A stretch of 45,951 nucleotides of DNA from a virus. Every line of letters begins with the position of its first letter. Positions within the stretch are counted from its first letter, which is position 1. Location of the stretch: positions 1 to 45,951 of the IMG/VR virus record IMGVR_UViG_3300025132_000071; one strand, 5' to 3'. The notes beneath the pieces are model-generated. The model did not search any database. It saw only the letters and a list, made by a program, of their open reading frames with translations, and was not told the DNA's origin. This document shows positions 8,126-21,300 of the stretch, in pieces. The position numbers were made by a program, and so were the translations under genes.

Positions 8126-10886
8126 ATATTCCCCACTACCCGGTGATGTAATAGATGCTAAGTTAGAACCGGGAGAATATGTTCTAAATAGAAACGCTGT
8201 TAATGCAATAGGCAAAGAAAAGCTTGATGAAATTAACTACGAAGAAGAACCTAGATTTCAAGAAGGTGGACCAGCTAGAAGAGGCACTATAGGTACACCT
8301 AATATTCCAAAGATAATGAAGAAAAAACTTGCTCAAATACAGCAAGAAAAAGAATATCGTGCCGTTTTAAAAAGAAGAGTACCTCCTGAATCTTATGATG
8401 ACCATATCAAGCTTAGAGAAAAAGAAGGTATGTTGATGACTATAGAAGAACAAATGGAAGTTCTTGATTACTTTGCTAAGCTAAGAGGTATGCCACAAAG
8501 AGGTTCAAAGCCAGAAATGAATGAAGGTGGCTCTATTATGGATAGACTTGATGCTCAAAGACAGTTTAATCAATATCAATATGATAATCCGTCTATTATG
8601 TTTAAAGATAACTCACTCTTTGCAAGGATGAGTAGGAAAGAGGAAAATGACGATATAGCACTTAGACAAGCAACTAATGCAAGAATTAAGCAGTATCACG
8701 ATGAAGTAAAAGCTATAGAGCAAAGAGCAAAGTTAAGAAAACTTAAGATGGAAAATGCTTTATATGGTCCTGAACCACTTGATATTAGAAAACAAGATTA
8801 TAGTGTTAATCTTCAAGACATAAAGCCTCTTGAATATAGTGGACCAGAATTTAATGCTGATGATTTTAACCAAATGCTTGGTTCTAAAAGTGTCTTACAT
8901 AAATTTGCAGAAAGACACGATATGCTTGATTCATCAGGTAGAAATCCTTTCTTTGATAAAGATTATGGTAAGGTAAAAGGTATAGATTATAAAAACTGGG
9001 AAATGCCTAAGAATAGAAAGCTTACTCCTGCTGAGCAATTAGCGGCAACTATGAAGAACGCTAAGGATGAGAAGTTTAACACCTTATTAGATGATAGCAG
9101 TCCTGCTGTAAAACAAATTCTTAAAGACAATCCTTTTCTAAAGCAAGAACATTTAAGAAGAAAAGATGCTAGATTAGCAATGGTTGAAAAAGAACGCCAA
9201 AAAACTTCTGCTGAAATAGCAAGTGAGTATTCTCCTTATGCTATGCACAATATGGATATTCAAAAAGAACTTGTTGGTGACCCTAATGACCCTAGTGATG
9301 ACTATGGTAGCAGTATGGCTGATGCTATAAAAAGAGGGAAAGAAAGGGATGAGTTATATTGGCAGAATAAAGATATAGAAATGATGAATCCGGGTACAGC
9401 TCCAGCTTATCTTATGAAAGATAGAAATGACCCGACCGGAGAGAAGTACATTAGAACTCACGATGAAGAAGTTTATAAGAAATACAGAGCTGAAGGTCGA
9501 AGAATAGAGAAAGAACGTATGGCAGATATGCGTCACTCTAATGTTATTAAGGAAAGAGCTTTAAGAAAGAATGCGATGTCTAAGGACCCTAAGCTTAGAA
9601 AAGAATATCAAGAAGTTAATCGAGCATTGAAATCTGGAGACAAGGGTATAAGATTAGGAAGTAAAAAGAAGTACAAAGAAGAGACTGAAAAACTTAAAGA
9701 TATTAAGGCAGTTAAAGCAGTAGTACCTAAATTACCAGAAGGAAAGAAGAGTATGTGGAGAGAATTTATCAAAGGTGGCGACCAAGGTAGACATAAAAAG
9801 AGTAGGGATATACTAGAAAAATATGTTTATCAAAGAGGTGGTAAAGTAAGATATTATAATACTGGTGCTTTTGTTCAGCCTTTAATAGAGCAAAATGAAG
9901 GTGGTCCTGACCCGATGTCTATAAGAAGACAAGAATTAAGTATTGACTTACCAGAACCAGCAATGGTCAAAGCAAAGGGAATAAATACTGAACAAGGTTT
10001 AGACGATATAGGAATGTCAATGCTTAGTAAAGGAGAACTCGCCGCTCGTGGAGGCTCTAGAGCTATAGCAAATGCCGCTAAAGGCAGATATGGTAGAGGA
10101 TTTACATCTGGTAAGAATCAAGCTATGGAAGAGATAGCTAGTAAAATGCAATGGGGTGACAAAAATTGGGATGATATGTCCAGAGAAGAGCAGATAGAAG
10201 CTAGTAAGCAAGTAAGAGATACTGGCGTAGGTATGGACAAGTATCAAAAAGCTAGAATGTGGGGACGAGGAGTTACACAAGCTGGTAACCAAATTGGTGA
10301 AGATTTATTAACAGCAGGTAAAGGTGCGATAGGAGCTGTCGGGGTAGGAGCGGCAGGTCTCTACAAAGGTGCAGGTGCACTTTATGAAGGTGCTGGTAAG
10401 GCATATAAAGGTGCTAAAGAATGGTTGGGAGATGATACAGGTCACGCAGATATGATGGATGTTATGGCAGGCGAGGCGAGAGGTTCTAATAGACAGAGAG
10501 TTGGTAAGGGACTTAGCTTTTTAGGAACTGGTCTTAGACAACTTTCTTCAATGCACGGATATGACCCGGGTGATGGTTTTAATCAATGGAAAAAGAAAGA
10601 TGAAGACCCCGGTAAACTTTTAGATGCAGATGAACAACAAGAACAAGAAACAGTAACTGAAGAAACTCCGGGAGAAGTTAAAGAGAATGTACAGTTAGAA
10701 GACTTAGGACTTTCTACTCCGAAAGAAGTAAGACCAGAAGTTTCAGGCTTTGAAGAAAGTTATGAAGAAGGAGACCCATACGGAGAAAATAAAGGTTATG
10801 ATGATTTATTCGGCTTCCAACACGGAGGACACGTTCCAATGGATAGCTTTATAAGACACAGTTGGAGAAATATGCAATGGAAATAG
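8115..10886 (+). CDS. Putative virion protein with repeated GG patches, 923 residues
   Basis: The TTG start at 8115 is supported by a perfect AGGAGG at 8101-8106. The N-terminus has LEPGEYVLNRNAVNAIG followed by RFQEGG, a combination seen in phage virion proteins. Residues 100-600 are highly charged helix. Short EGG/RGG/HGG patches recur through the chain (RFQEGGPARRG, MNEGGSIMDR, YQRGGKVRYY, QNEGGPDPMS, FQHGGHVPMDS). Residues about 715-770 hold a glycine/alanine-rich stretch (GKGAIGAVGVGAAGLYKGAG) that could insert in a membrane. With its neighbours it is inferred to be an internal protein ejected with the DNA. It overlaps the next gene by about 10 bases. Confidence 0.65.
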   Translation: MGSKYSPLPGDVIDAKLEPGEYVLNRNAVNAIGKEKLDEINYEEEPRFQEGGPARRGTIGTPNIPKIMKKKLAQIQQEKEYRAVLKRRVPPESYDDHIKLREKEGMLMTIEEQMEVLDYFAKLRGMPQRGSKPEMNEGGSIMDRLDAQRQFNQYQYDNPSIMFKDNSLFARMSRKEENDDIALRQATNARIKQYHDEVKAIEQRAKLRKLKMENALYGPEPLDIRKQDYSVNLQDIKPLEYSGPEFNADDFNQMLGSKSVLHKFAERHDMLDSSGRNPFFDKDYGKVKGIDYKNWEMPKNRKLTPAEQLAATMKNAKDEKFNTLLDDSSPAVKQILKDNPFLKQEHLRRKDARLAMVEKERQKTSAEIASEYSPYAMHNMDIQKELVGDPNDPSDDYGSSMADAIKRGKERDELYWQNKDIEMMNPGTAPAYLMKDRNDPTGEKYIRTHDEEVYKKYRAEGRRIEKERMADMRHSNVIKERALRKNAMSKDPKLRKEYQEVNRALKSGDKGIRLGSKKKYKEETEKLKDIKAVKAVVPKLPEGKKSMWREFIKGGDQGRHKKSRDILEKYVYQRGGKVRYYNTGAFVQPLIEQNEGGPDPMSIRRQELSIDLPEPAMVKAKGINTEQGLDDIGMSMLSKGELAARGGSRAIANAAKGRYGRGFTSGKNQAMEEIASKMQWGDKNWDDMSREEQIEASKQVRDTGVGMDKYQKARMWGRGVTQAGNQIGEDLLTAGKGAIGAVGVGAAGLYKGAGALYEGAGKAYKGAKEWLGDDTGHADMMDVMAGEARGSNRQRVGKGLSFLGTGLRQLSSMHGYDPGDGFNQWKKKDEDPGKLLDADEQQEQETVTEETPGEVKENVQLEDLGLSTPKEVRPEVSGFEESYEEGDPYGENKGYDDLFGFQHGGHVPMDSFIRHSWRNMQWK

Positions 10887-12382
10887 CACCACTTAGACTT
10901 ACAAGAGTACAATACAACCCAATGGATGGGAAGGAGACTAATGTTGCTGATAACATAAGAAAGTCTGCTGAAGCAAAGTTTACCCGTCAGATGCGTGAGT
11001 ATAATAAGAAGAAGATGGAACGGGAGGAAGAAAACTTTAAGCTAAGTAAGAGAACAGAAAACTTTGTATTCTCTAATTACCCAAGTAGTAAAGTTCAAGG
11101 AGAATTTGGAGAAGCTGTTAATAACTTAAGGTTTGGTCCGGGTTCTAAGAGTAAGTGGAGAGACAAGTGGAAGAAGTCTGTTGGTGGTAATATGCAAGGA
11201 TTTGAAGCTTGGTTCAACTCTTCAAAGACATCTGAATTAAAAGGTATACAAAGAACTTTAGTTAGGGACCCATCTGCATTTTTAACAGATGAATCTTGGA
11301 CTAACCATATTAACGATATTGTTAATAATATGGACCCTGCTCAAAGAAGAATGATGATAGGGCATTTTGGAGATGACCCTAGTACAATGAATATATTTAA
11401 TAGTGTTTATCAGCCGTCTAAAGACAGGACTATAGACACTATGATACAACATTTTAAAGATGACCCACTTATTTATGGTACTTTAGGAACTGCCGCTACA
11501 CTATTCGGTGGTTTTATGTTAGCAAGTAAAGGAAGATACAAGGAGTTAGGTGGTTGGATAAAGAGTAAAGCTGGTATCATTAGTAAAGATGCTAAGCTTG
11601 ATATACCTACTGACTTAAGAAGGTCTTTCATAAATGCTAAAGATTATACTGAAGACCAGATGCAAAAGATGTTAGATAGAGGTCTTATTAATAAGGCACA
11701 ATTAAAAGCATTAAAGAATGGAGATTCTGTAGTACCTGATGCTTTCTTTAGAGGAGGTAAGGGTAAAGTAGGAGAACAGATAGGCTTATTTGATGAAGCT
11801 GTTGGTAACGGACCTAAAACTGTAAGGTTTATGAGAACAGATGTTACTAAGCTTGTTAAAGATGGCGTTATTAATCAGAGCCAAGGTGACCAGTTAATGG
11901 GCATCATAGAAGATATGGCTAAAAAAGGTGATACAATTAGTCCTCGCACATTAATGGAAAAGATGCAAGGGAAAAAGTTCGCTGGATTAAGGGAAGTTCT
12001 CGAGACAAAAAAGGATTATATCCCAGGATTTGGACCACTTAAAAACCCATCACTCTTTAAAGGAATGCTATGGGCTGGTGGTTTATATAAAGGTGGAGAA
12101 TTTTTAGCTGAGTCAGCAGGTTTAGGAGAGACAGGACAGACTATAACAGGTATGGGTATGTCTCATTTAGCTCCAACAATGCCTGCAATGACCAGTAAGA
12201 TTAAAGATGTCGTTGATAGAAAAGGCATTGGATTTTTAGTTAAAAAACTTTCTGAAGCTGGTAGTTGGAAACTAGCCGCTAAGGTTGCATCAAAAGGATT
12301 AGTTGGTGGACCTATAGGTTGGGGACTCGCCGCTTGGGATATTTACACAATAGGTTCTTTATTACTTAGAGATTCGGAGTAA
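10877..12382 (+). CDS. Putative internal/ejected virion protein, 501 residues
   Basis: The ATG at 10877 (MEIAPLRLTRVQYNP) is preferred because GGAG at 10864-10867 lies 9 bases upstream; an in-frame TTG at 10862 is possible. The first 150 residues are basic and helical. Hydrophobic glycine-rich segments occur near residues 195-215 (YGTLGTAATLFGGFMLAS) and at the C-terminus (GLVGGPIGWGLAAWDIYTIGSLLL), suggesting membrane contact. It lies between two other large virion-type genes. No enzyme motif is seen. Function inferred from context: part of the ejected core or tail-channel machinery. Confidence 0.6.
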   Translation: MEIAPLRLTRVQYNPMDGKETNVADNIRKSAEAKFTRQMREYNKKKMEREEENFKLSKRTENFVFSNYPSSKVQGEFGEAVNNLRFGPGSKSKWRDKWKKSVGGNMQGFEAWFNSSKTSELKGIQRTLVRDPSAFLTDESWTNHINDIVNNMDPAQRRMMIGHFGDDPSTMNIFNSVYQPSKDRTIDTMIQHFKDDPLIYGTLGTAATLFGGFMLASKGRYKELGGWIKSKAGIISKDAKLDIPTDLRRSFINAKDYTEDQMQKMLDRGLINKAQLKALKNGDSVVPDAFFRGGKGKVGEQIGLFDEAVGNGPKTVRFMRTDVTKLVKDGVINQSQGDQLMGIIEDMAKKGDTISPRTLMEKMQGKKFAGLREVLETKKDYIPGFGPLKNPSLFKGMLWAGGLYKGGEFLAESAGLGETGQTITGMGMSHLAPTMPAMTSKIKDVVDRKGIGFLVKKLSEAGSWKLAAKVASKGLVGGPIGWGLAAWDIYTIGSLLLRDSE

Positions 12383-12385
12383 AAC

Positions 12386-15300
12386 TTGGCACAGCCAAAG
12401 GAATGGTCCCCGAAAATGGACGAACAGAGTATTCGTTCTATAATAGACCAATATAACACAGCACCTCAATTATTCGATAATAGGGAAGATGATTTAGAAT
12501 CCCTAGAAGAGCACGCCTCATATTATAGAATACCATTTGCAAAACAACAGCAACATCAAGATGCACTTATTATTAGTATGCTTAAAGAAGCTGGTAAGGG
12601 TTTTGCTGAAGGTTTTACAACATTACCATTGGCTGGTAAGGCTAGTCCCAAAAACACTTGGGAAGGGATTGCTAATAACTTAGGACACCTTGCAGGTTTT
12701 GTAGGTTATCTCCCCGGTGGAAGAGCATTTAAACGACTAGGTATATTAAAAAGGTATACTGAAGTAGCTGATAATCTTAGAGGTGTTAGTGTCCCTATGG
12801 GAATTGCTAATGTTGTTCAAGGTAAAGCTAGAAAAGCAATAGAACCAATATTAAAAGACCTACCTGATTTTGCAAAGTCTCCTATATTTAGTGATATGGC
12901 AAGTGGGGCTTTCCATTTAGGTACTGCTAGTGCTGTTTCAAGTTGGACTCACGGAGTAGACGAGATGATGAATGCGGCTGGATTTGGTGGTATCGCAGGT
13001 GGTGCTTTTAGATTTATAGGTAATATGAAAGGCTTTGGTAAAAGAATAGAGCCAAAACAAATGAAGCCAAATGGCAGCCCTGATTTTTCAAAACTAGAAG
13101 ACGGACAGAAGTTTGATTTATTTATGAGAACTACTGCTGGTGCTATGTTTCAAGGACTACCATCTAGTGTACAAGGAGCTACCACAGAAGAACAAGTTTA
13201 TGCTTATGCAATGGGTGCTTTCTTTGGATTTAAAGAAGTACCTTATCAGACTAGAACAAGTAGAGAGTTCTTAGCTGATACAATGAAAAAAGATACAGGT
13301 CCAGACCCAGAGTTAAATCCTAAATGGGACACACTTACTACTGAAATGAAGGACATTGTAAAGAGAGATTTTAGACAAACATTCCGATACAACGAAGATG
13401 GACCAAGCGAAACATCGCATATGTTGTATGACTTCTTTAAAGGGAAACTTAATCTTGAAAACATTGATGAAATGGGTAGAGGGTTTAGGGAGAACTATGT
13501 AGTAGATGAAGTCACTGGAGAAGTGAGAGCTAGGTTTGATAAAAGAGAGATGGAGGACTACCAGAAAGAATATAAGAAAGATAAAAGTAGTCAAGATTCT
13601 CAAGATATGGATATGCACTTTTCAGATGTTGCAGATGTACCGGGTACATTGATAGGTAAAGGTGGATATGTAGATAACTTATTTAAAGACATAGGCTCAT
13701 ACGAAAGAATAGGAATATCAACTGAAATAAATAAAGCTTGGGAAGGATTACATATAAATGGAAAACCAGCACCGGGAGCAGAGCAAAAGATTATTGAATT
13801 TATTGAGAGTTCGTCTTGGGGAAGAGCACTTAATGAGAAGGAAAAATCTTGGTGGAGACGATGGGCAGAGACGACAAGAAAGAAGGAGTTCGTTGAGCAA
13901 ATTAATATTGTTGACACGGAAATCTCTATTCAAAAAGGAATTACCAACGCTCTGGGCAATCGCAAAGAACTTAAACAAGAACCTCTTATTATTGAAGAGC
14001 TATGGAAACAAGAAGTTTGGAGAACTACAAGAGAAAAAATAAAAGAGAACAACAGTAAGAATGAGTTTCCAGATAATAAATTCTTAAGAGTACTTGATGA
14101 AATAATATATAATGGTAAAGCTTATGATTTAAGTAGAGCTGAAGAAGGTATTGCAAGAGAACATACTAGAGTATTAGCTAAAGAAGATAAAAAGCAATAC
14201 TGGGAATACCAGAAAGAAGGAAAAGCTTACGCTAAAGGCTATATTAAAAATAGGATGAGTGAGTTAGTTAATAAGATGTATGAGGCTGGCTATTACTATT
14301 TTGGTGGTAAGGGTGACGCTAAAAAGATGTACTTCGTAAAATTACATCCATCTATTGCTAAGACAACTAACACAAAAGATGGCTCTAGAAAAGGTATGGC
14401 TACTAGATACCTTAAGAAAATTAATAAGGTTATAGATAATTTCTTAAAGAACTCTGACCCTGCTAAATATCCTAATAGAAAGAAAGCACAGTATGTTTAT
14501 AACGAATCTTTAAAGAAGTTTAAGGAGACATACCCTAAAGCAAAGAACCCTGAAAAACAATTCAGGCAAATGTTTGTTTCTAATGTTCTTTATGATATAC
14601 AGAACAATGGATTAAGTGTTAGGAATAAAGATTTTATAAAGAATTTTGAGAAAGTACTAGGGGATGGATTTATAAACGACCCTAGAGGATTTAATAAAAG
14701 ACAGCAGATATGGTTTAATACTGGTTATTCTGCTGACCCAGTTAATGTAGCAAGGTTATTAAAAACTAAAGGTTTAACATTAGAAAAAGATGCAGACGGC
14801 AATGATTCTTTTAGAGTTATTGTTTTTAATGATGCTAGTAATAAAAAGATTGCTACAAAAGAAGGTGCTATGCCTCTGTTTGCTAAGGCAAGTGAATACA
14901 CAGAAGCTACAGATGGAGCTATCATTGGAAGAAATAGCGTAGTTGATGCTTTAAACTTTGATAAAGGTATGCCTACGGAGGGAAAGATGAACAAGTCTTT
15001 CATTGTAGAGCCTTATGTAAATAACCCAGAATACGGGGCTTTATTAGGTAAATACGCTATTCATATTCCTAGTCCAGAATTAGCTCAATTTATGAAAAAG
15101 AATAAGATTCAAATGGTTATGCCTTTATCAGCAGTAAAACAAACCGGGGGACGGGAAGTTGGTAATTTAAAATTTGGTAAAGGTAATAAAATAGAATTTG
15201 AAGGTAAGTCTTTCCTACTGCCTGTTAAAGCTTTTAGAACTGTAATGACAGAGATAACTGCTAAGAAGTTTTTAAACCCTCAAAGAATGCCTAAGCAAAT

Positions 15301-18300
15301 GTCTTCTGTATTAAGTGAATATGGATATAGCAACATAGATAGAAAAGCTATGAAAGATATGCAAGATACTCTAACACTTAAAGCTACTCAGGGTACACCT
15401 GAAGGTCAAGAAGCATTAGATTCTTATTATAGAAATAAGAGCCCAGAGAATATGACCAATGTTCTTAATAATTTAGAGAATCTTCCATTAGAAAAGGTAT
15501 TTGAGATAGTTAAAAGTAAGGATGACCCTAGACTTGCACAAAAAGTTTATGAAGAAATACTAAGAGTTGATGCTGAACAAATGAAAATGTTAGCCGAAGA
15601 AGGCGAAATGAATAGAGAGCAGTATGAACAGGTAATTAAAAACACTATTGATTATGAAAGTATTTTAGAAAGAATAAGTTCAGTTTATCCAGATGGTACA
15701 GTTGCGGCTTACTTACATAAGTTTTCCCGTGATTACAGAATGCAAGCAATGCGTAATTATGTGGTCCATAAATTTACTAGACCACAGTTAGATAATAGTG
15801 CGTCTGCAAGAATGAGACCTTATGAATTAGGGTTCCAGAAAAAGAATAAAAACAGAGACGATACAACTATACTCAATACAGATGATGGTCAAAAGGTTTT
15901 CTTTTTAGACGAAGGATTTAGGGACCTTAAAATATACGACCCTATCTTTGGTAAAAGAGGTATGATAACATTAGGTGAGTTGTGGACTAAAAGAAATGAA
16001 TACTTAGGTAAGGATGCAACACCTGCTATTAGAAGTCAAGTAAAAGAAATACTTAATGCTATGGTAATGCGTGTACCTATGGATTCAATAAGTGGTGCTC
16101 ATAAGCTAGAGTTTAAAGGTTTTACTGGCGTAGAAGGTTATGGTTCTTTACTACACCCTAGAACTATGAGAGCGTTAGGTGGTGCTGATTTAGATGGTGA
16201 CAAAGCTACTATATTCTTTGGTGGTGAAGCTAGAGGATTTAGGAAATCTTGGAAGGAAATGTACCATAAGAATAAAGATGAGTATGTTAATTGGGATGGA
16301 ACTAAAGGTTCTCCTAAACCTAATGTTGTAAGAATTATATCCGGTTTTCAAACTGGAGCTGACATAGCAGGTAATCAAGTCGCAAAAGAATTGGGACTAG
16401 AAACTGGTGGAACTGCACCTAAGGGATTTAGGACTGATGATGGTTTAAAGCCAGAGTACAGAAATATGTATGGTGGAATTGAAATATCTAATAGACAGAC
16501 AAAGAATTATGATGGTAGAGAATCTACATATGGTCCTAGAACAGAACAGAATGTATTAAACTCTGATGGTACTGTTATATTTGGAAACTTAAATAGCCCG
16601 GGAAGTAAGTTAACTCATTTCTTAGCTAATAAACACGGAAAGTTTGTACTATTAAACCCAACTGCTAGAGAACTTAATGCTTGGCTAAATACAAATGGCA
16701 TTAAAACTTTAAATGTTGCTGGTAATAGAGAAAGAAGTAAGCCCGGAATTAATAAGAAAGTTAAAGAGATACTTAGGGAAGGCTTAGGTGAATTTAAAGG
16801 TAAAGAAGGTGGAGTCCCTGTTGAACAGCATAATAAAAATGAGATAGACCCTTATACTGGTAACTCATATGCCTCAGCTATAGCCGAAAGAGACCCTAAG
16901 TTTATTGAGAATATGGAACATCTTATGAACCAATACTCTCCATACTGGCGTCAATACATTAGTCAACAAACATTTTCAGGAAGAGACAATTTAGGTGTTG
17001 CAGTTGTGCAAAGAGCTAGTGTTCTAGGAGCTTATAATATGGTAAGGAATGCTCAAAGTGGACCAGATGCTCCAAAAATTAGTAAAGAAGTATATGAACC
17101 TTATTTTGATAGTAAGGGAAATAAGAAACATTATGTAAGCGAAGATACTGTGGGCGAAGGAGCCTATGGTACACCACTTGCTTATAAGGACCCTGTTACA
17201 GGACAATACTCACAGAAAAGAGTTGTGTTTACAACTAAGAATGGTGAACAAGATTTAAAGAGATTTAGAGAAATGGCTAGAGCTATGATTGCTATTGGTT
17301 CTGACCCTATGGATGAAGCTAAAGTTAATGGTGGTTTAATACCTAAAAAGATTTTTGATACTCTATTTGATGTAAAGATATACAATACAAAAGGTAAGAA
17401 TGGTGCTATAAGCAGTTTAAATAAGAAGCTTACTCAAAAATATATGCAAGACACTAATACTTTTGAAGGTCACGTTAAGTGGGTTAATAGAGTGATGCAA
17501 AAAGGACCTCAATCAATGTTTAATAATGTTAATAGGGTTCTTTATAGTAGAAATTATTCAGAAAATAGAAGATATAGTTTTTCTGAAATACAACAAGGTG
17601 TTCGTTCTATGGACTGGTTACCAGAGAATGTAAGAACAACATTCTTACCTAGAATAGCAAAAGAAATACAAGGAGTTGATTGGTCTGATGGTTTATTTAC
17701 TCGTATGGATTTTAAAGCACTAAGAAAGGTTTATGATTCCAATCAAAAGAGTATAGTAGAATTAGATGCTTTAAAAGAGGTTATGGGTAGAGATACTTTA
17801 AATACACCTATGTCTAAACTAATTAAGATGGTATTTGATGAAAGACTTTATGATGCTACAACAAGAAGAAATCTTTCTAAGAATACTGAGGGAGCTATAA
17901 GAGACTTTGAAAACCTTGTTAATCAAAGATACACTAGAAAAAAAGACGGAGAATCCGTTAAGGTAGTTGGGTTAAGTGTTCCTGATAATAAAAAGGTTAG
18001 CGACCCTAGATATAAAGAAGCCTATTTAGAGAATTTAGTATTAAAAGCAGAAGACTTTATGATAAACGACTTAAGTGATATGGCGTCTCTTAAAGTAGTT
18101 GCTGATGTAATAAGAAAACATAACATTCCTGATGAAAGATTTAAGTATATACACGAAAATGCTGATAAGATTAAATCTATGGCAAAGAATTTCTATAATG
18201 AGAGGAATAGATTAGACAGGGAACTTGTTAGTTCTTTAGAAAACTGGATGAACCAGAAGTATGGTAATAAAGATATACCATTCCCTTTAAAAGATTTTAT

Positions 18301-21300
18301 AGAAGGGACTTTAAAAGAACCTGCCGCTCGAGAAAAGACAAGTGCAGTTAACGATGCTGTTAAGACAGATACACTTATTAGAACTTTTAAGGGACAATTA
18401 AAAAAGAAAAGTGAAAAAGACTTATTCGATGTTCTTTATATGGGTACTTACCCTAAGGGTAATCAAAAAAGACTTAATGCTTTATTAAAACTACCTAAAG
18501 AAGTTCAGGCTTTCCCTGATATTGCTAGTGCAATTAAGTATCTACAGGGTGCAAAGATTAAAACTTCGTTACTTAGAGAAGGATTAAGGTCAAAAGAGAT
18601 AGACCCTGCTAACCTAAAGACATTTTTTAATGAGTACGATAACTTATTAAAGAAGGGTTCTAAAGGTTTAGATGCTAAAGCTGAAGAAAAACTATTAAAA
18701 GAAACTGAAACCAAGGAACCTTTAAAAAGCATAATGGATGAAAAAGGTAATATGGTTGAGAATGAGTTTATTAACATTAATAACATAGGCGATAAGAACG
18801 AGATAAAGTATCTTGATGAGGTACTACCTTTTGAAAATCTATACGCTGGTAAAGTAAAAGACCCAGAACTTAGACGCTTAAGAAAAAGTTTAGATGACCA
18901 TATGGACCATTATCACAACCTTGATGTTGTAAATCTTAATGGTTTCTTTAGAGGTATTTTTCATAAAGATATTAACAGAGCTAATAAACAAGATTTAATT
19001 AGGCTTGATAAGATATTTACTGATATGCGTACTGGAAGTACTTGGTCCCAGATAGCTGATTGGATTACTGGTCGTGGTCCTAAAGACCCTATTCCAATTA
19101 AAAAAAGTAATTACTGGAAGTTTCCAGAAGCTATTGAAAGAGACTTAAGAAGAAGTCCAGCGATGATGGATTGGATTACTGATATTGGACCCTATAAGTC
19201 AAAGCTTGGTAATACTATAGAAAACGCTAGGATAGTTAGACCTACTGCTATTATGGGTGAACTTCAACAAACAAGTGCTAAGGCTACTGAACTTAGTATG
19301 CAAGAATATGAAAAGATGTCTGCTGAATGGCAAGAAGATTTAAGACCTTATGTTGCCGCACTTCCAGAAGGGGACCAATTATTTAGAGTTGCTGTTGCTA
19401 AAAGAGAATATGATTATGGTAGAGAAGTTATTGTTCCAAATAATCCCGGTAAAGAAGGTAAAGAAATGGCTCAACCTTACTTTAGACATTGGACCGAAGC
19501 TAGAGGTGAATACAATAGATTAAAAGATATGAACTTTAATGTACCTACTGAAAATGGTACTATAAAAATGACTGGTGAACAAGTTGTAGAAAAGATTAAT
19601 AGAACTATAACTAGATACAATATGAAGACACACAGATTACTTACTGGTGATGGTGATAAAGTTCAAAAGTTTTTAGATATGAGTGAGGTTGGTGGAAAAG
19701 TCACTTATTCTGGTTTAGATAAATTAAGAAAATCATTCTACAACTATTTAACAAGGACAATGAGAGAAAACATTAGGTTACCTATTGAAGAAATAGGTCT
19801 TGATGGATTAAGGAAAATCATTAAAAGAATACAGTTATCTAATATGCCTGTAGAAATGCGTCAAGGTAAAGAAGGCAGAAAACTACTAGAAAAATTAAGA
19901 AGAAGTATTGAAATAGAAACAATGGACACAACTAATAACCTTGGTTATGAATACTATTTCCCACATACAAGCTTTGATAGAAAGTCTGCAACTGCAAATT
20001 TATTAAGAGCATTAAGAAAAGTATCTGCTGATAAAGAATTAAGTCAAGGTGAGATTGATTTAAAGGCTAAAAAGATTATAGCTCAACATAAACAGATGAC
20101 TGGAGATTTTATCCTTAAAGACGATATGGACCAGAATTGGAAGGTTGTTAAGGATGCTTTAGAAAACATCGCAGAAGGCAGGAAAAAACGAGCAGAAACT
20201 ATACTTAGTGATGGATTAGTTAAAGTTGGTAATCAATTTAAACGAGAAGCTCATATTGATGGATGGGAAATGACTCCAGAAGCTTATGAAGGTTATATGA
20301 AAAACATAATTAACCAATTTTATAAGAGCATTGCACAAGTTAGTTCTAGGACCGTAATGCACAACTTCAGACAATCATCACTTAAAAAAGGTAATAGTGC
20401 TCAATTTACTAATGATTGGAATACATTTTTTGAGATGTATACTCAAGCCGCAATGGGTTATCCTGTCCAAATACCTCAAAAAGTTATGGATAATCCTCGT
20501 TTAAAGGTTAAAGGTACTCCATATAAATGGTTAGCTGACTCAAATGCTAAGAAAAGAATTGATAATATCCGAAAGAAACTTGGTCTAGGTCGTGAAGAAC
20601 TAGAAAAATTAAACCTGAATGAGAAAGTTGTTGATGAATTAAGTGGTATTGAATACACACAACTTCAGAATTGGGGTGCTCTTGAAGCAAAATACCAACT
20701 AGCAACGCTACTAGCTCACCCTAAAAGTGCTATAGCAAACTATTATGGTGGTACTGTACATACTTGGGTGAGTGCTGGTTGGGAAAATCTTAAGAAAGCT
20801 AGAAACTTTGAATATCTACGGACCAACATTAATCCTAAATGGAAAAGTATGAAGGATGTTGAAAAATGGTTACAAGAACTTGGAGTACTAGAAGAATTTT
20901 TAATCTATGAAGCTGGATTAAATCCACAACTTAAATCAAGAAAAGCTCAGGACTTTGTTAAGAATGTTGCAAAGAAACTTAAGAAAGACCCTAATTTAAG
21001 TGATAAGAGCCTTACACAAATGGCAAAAGAAGCTGGATTAACAAAGAAAGTATTTGATGCCGCCAGTTCTTTTATGAGAGTTCCTGAAAGAGCATTAAGA
21101 CGAGATGCTTTTATGGCTCACTACTTACAAGCAAGAGCTAAGTTTGGTGGTGCAATAGGTGATTACCAATCTCCTTTCTTAATTAAGATGGCAAAGCGTG
21201 GTGTTAAAGGCACACAATTTTTATACTCTGCTCCATATAGACCTATGTGGGCAAATAGCACATTAGGTAGGGTGTTTAGTAGATTCCAAATTTGGGGCTG

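Noticed and set aside
13246-13978. Several overlapping minus-strand and alternate plus-strand frames inside the giant gene
   Set aside because: They are typical shadows in an AT-rich 9.4-kb gene; composition is low complexity and none has initiation signals or neighbours in the same direction.
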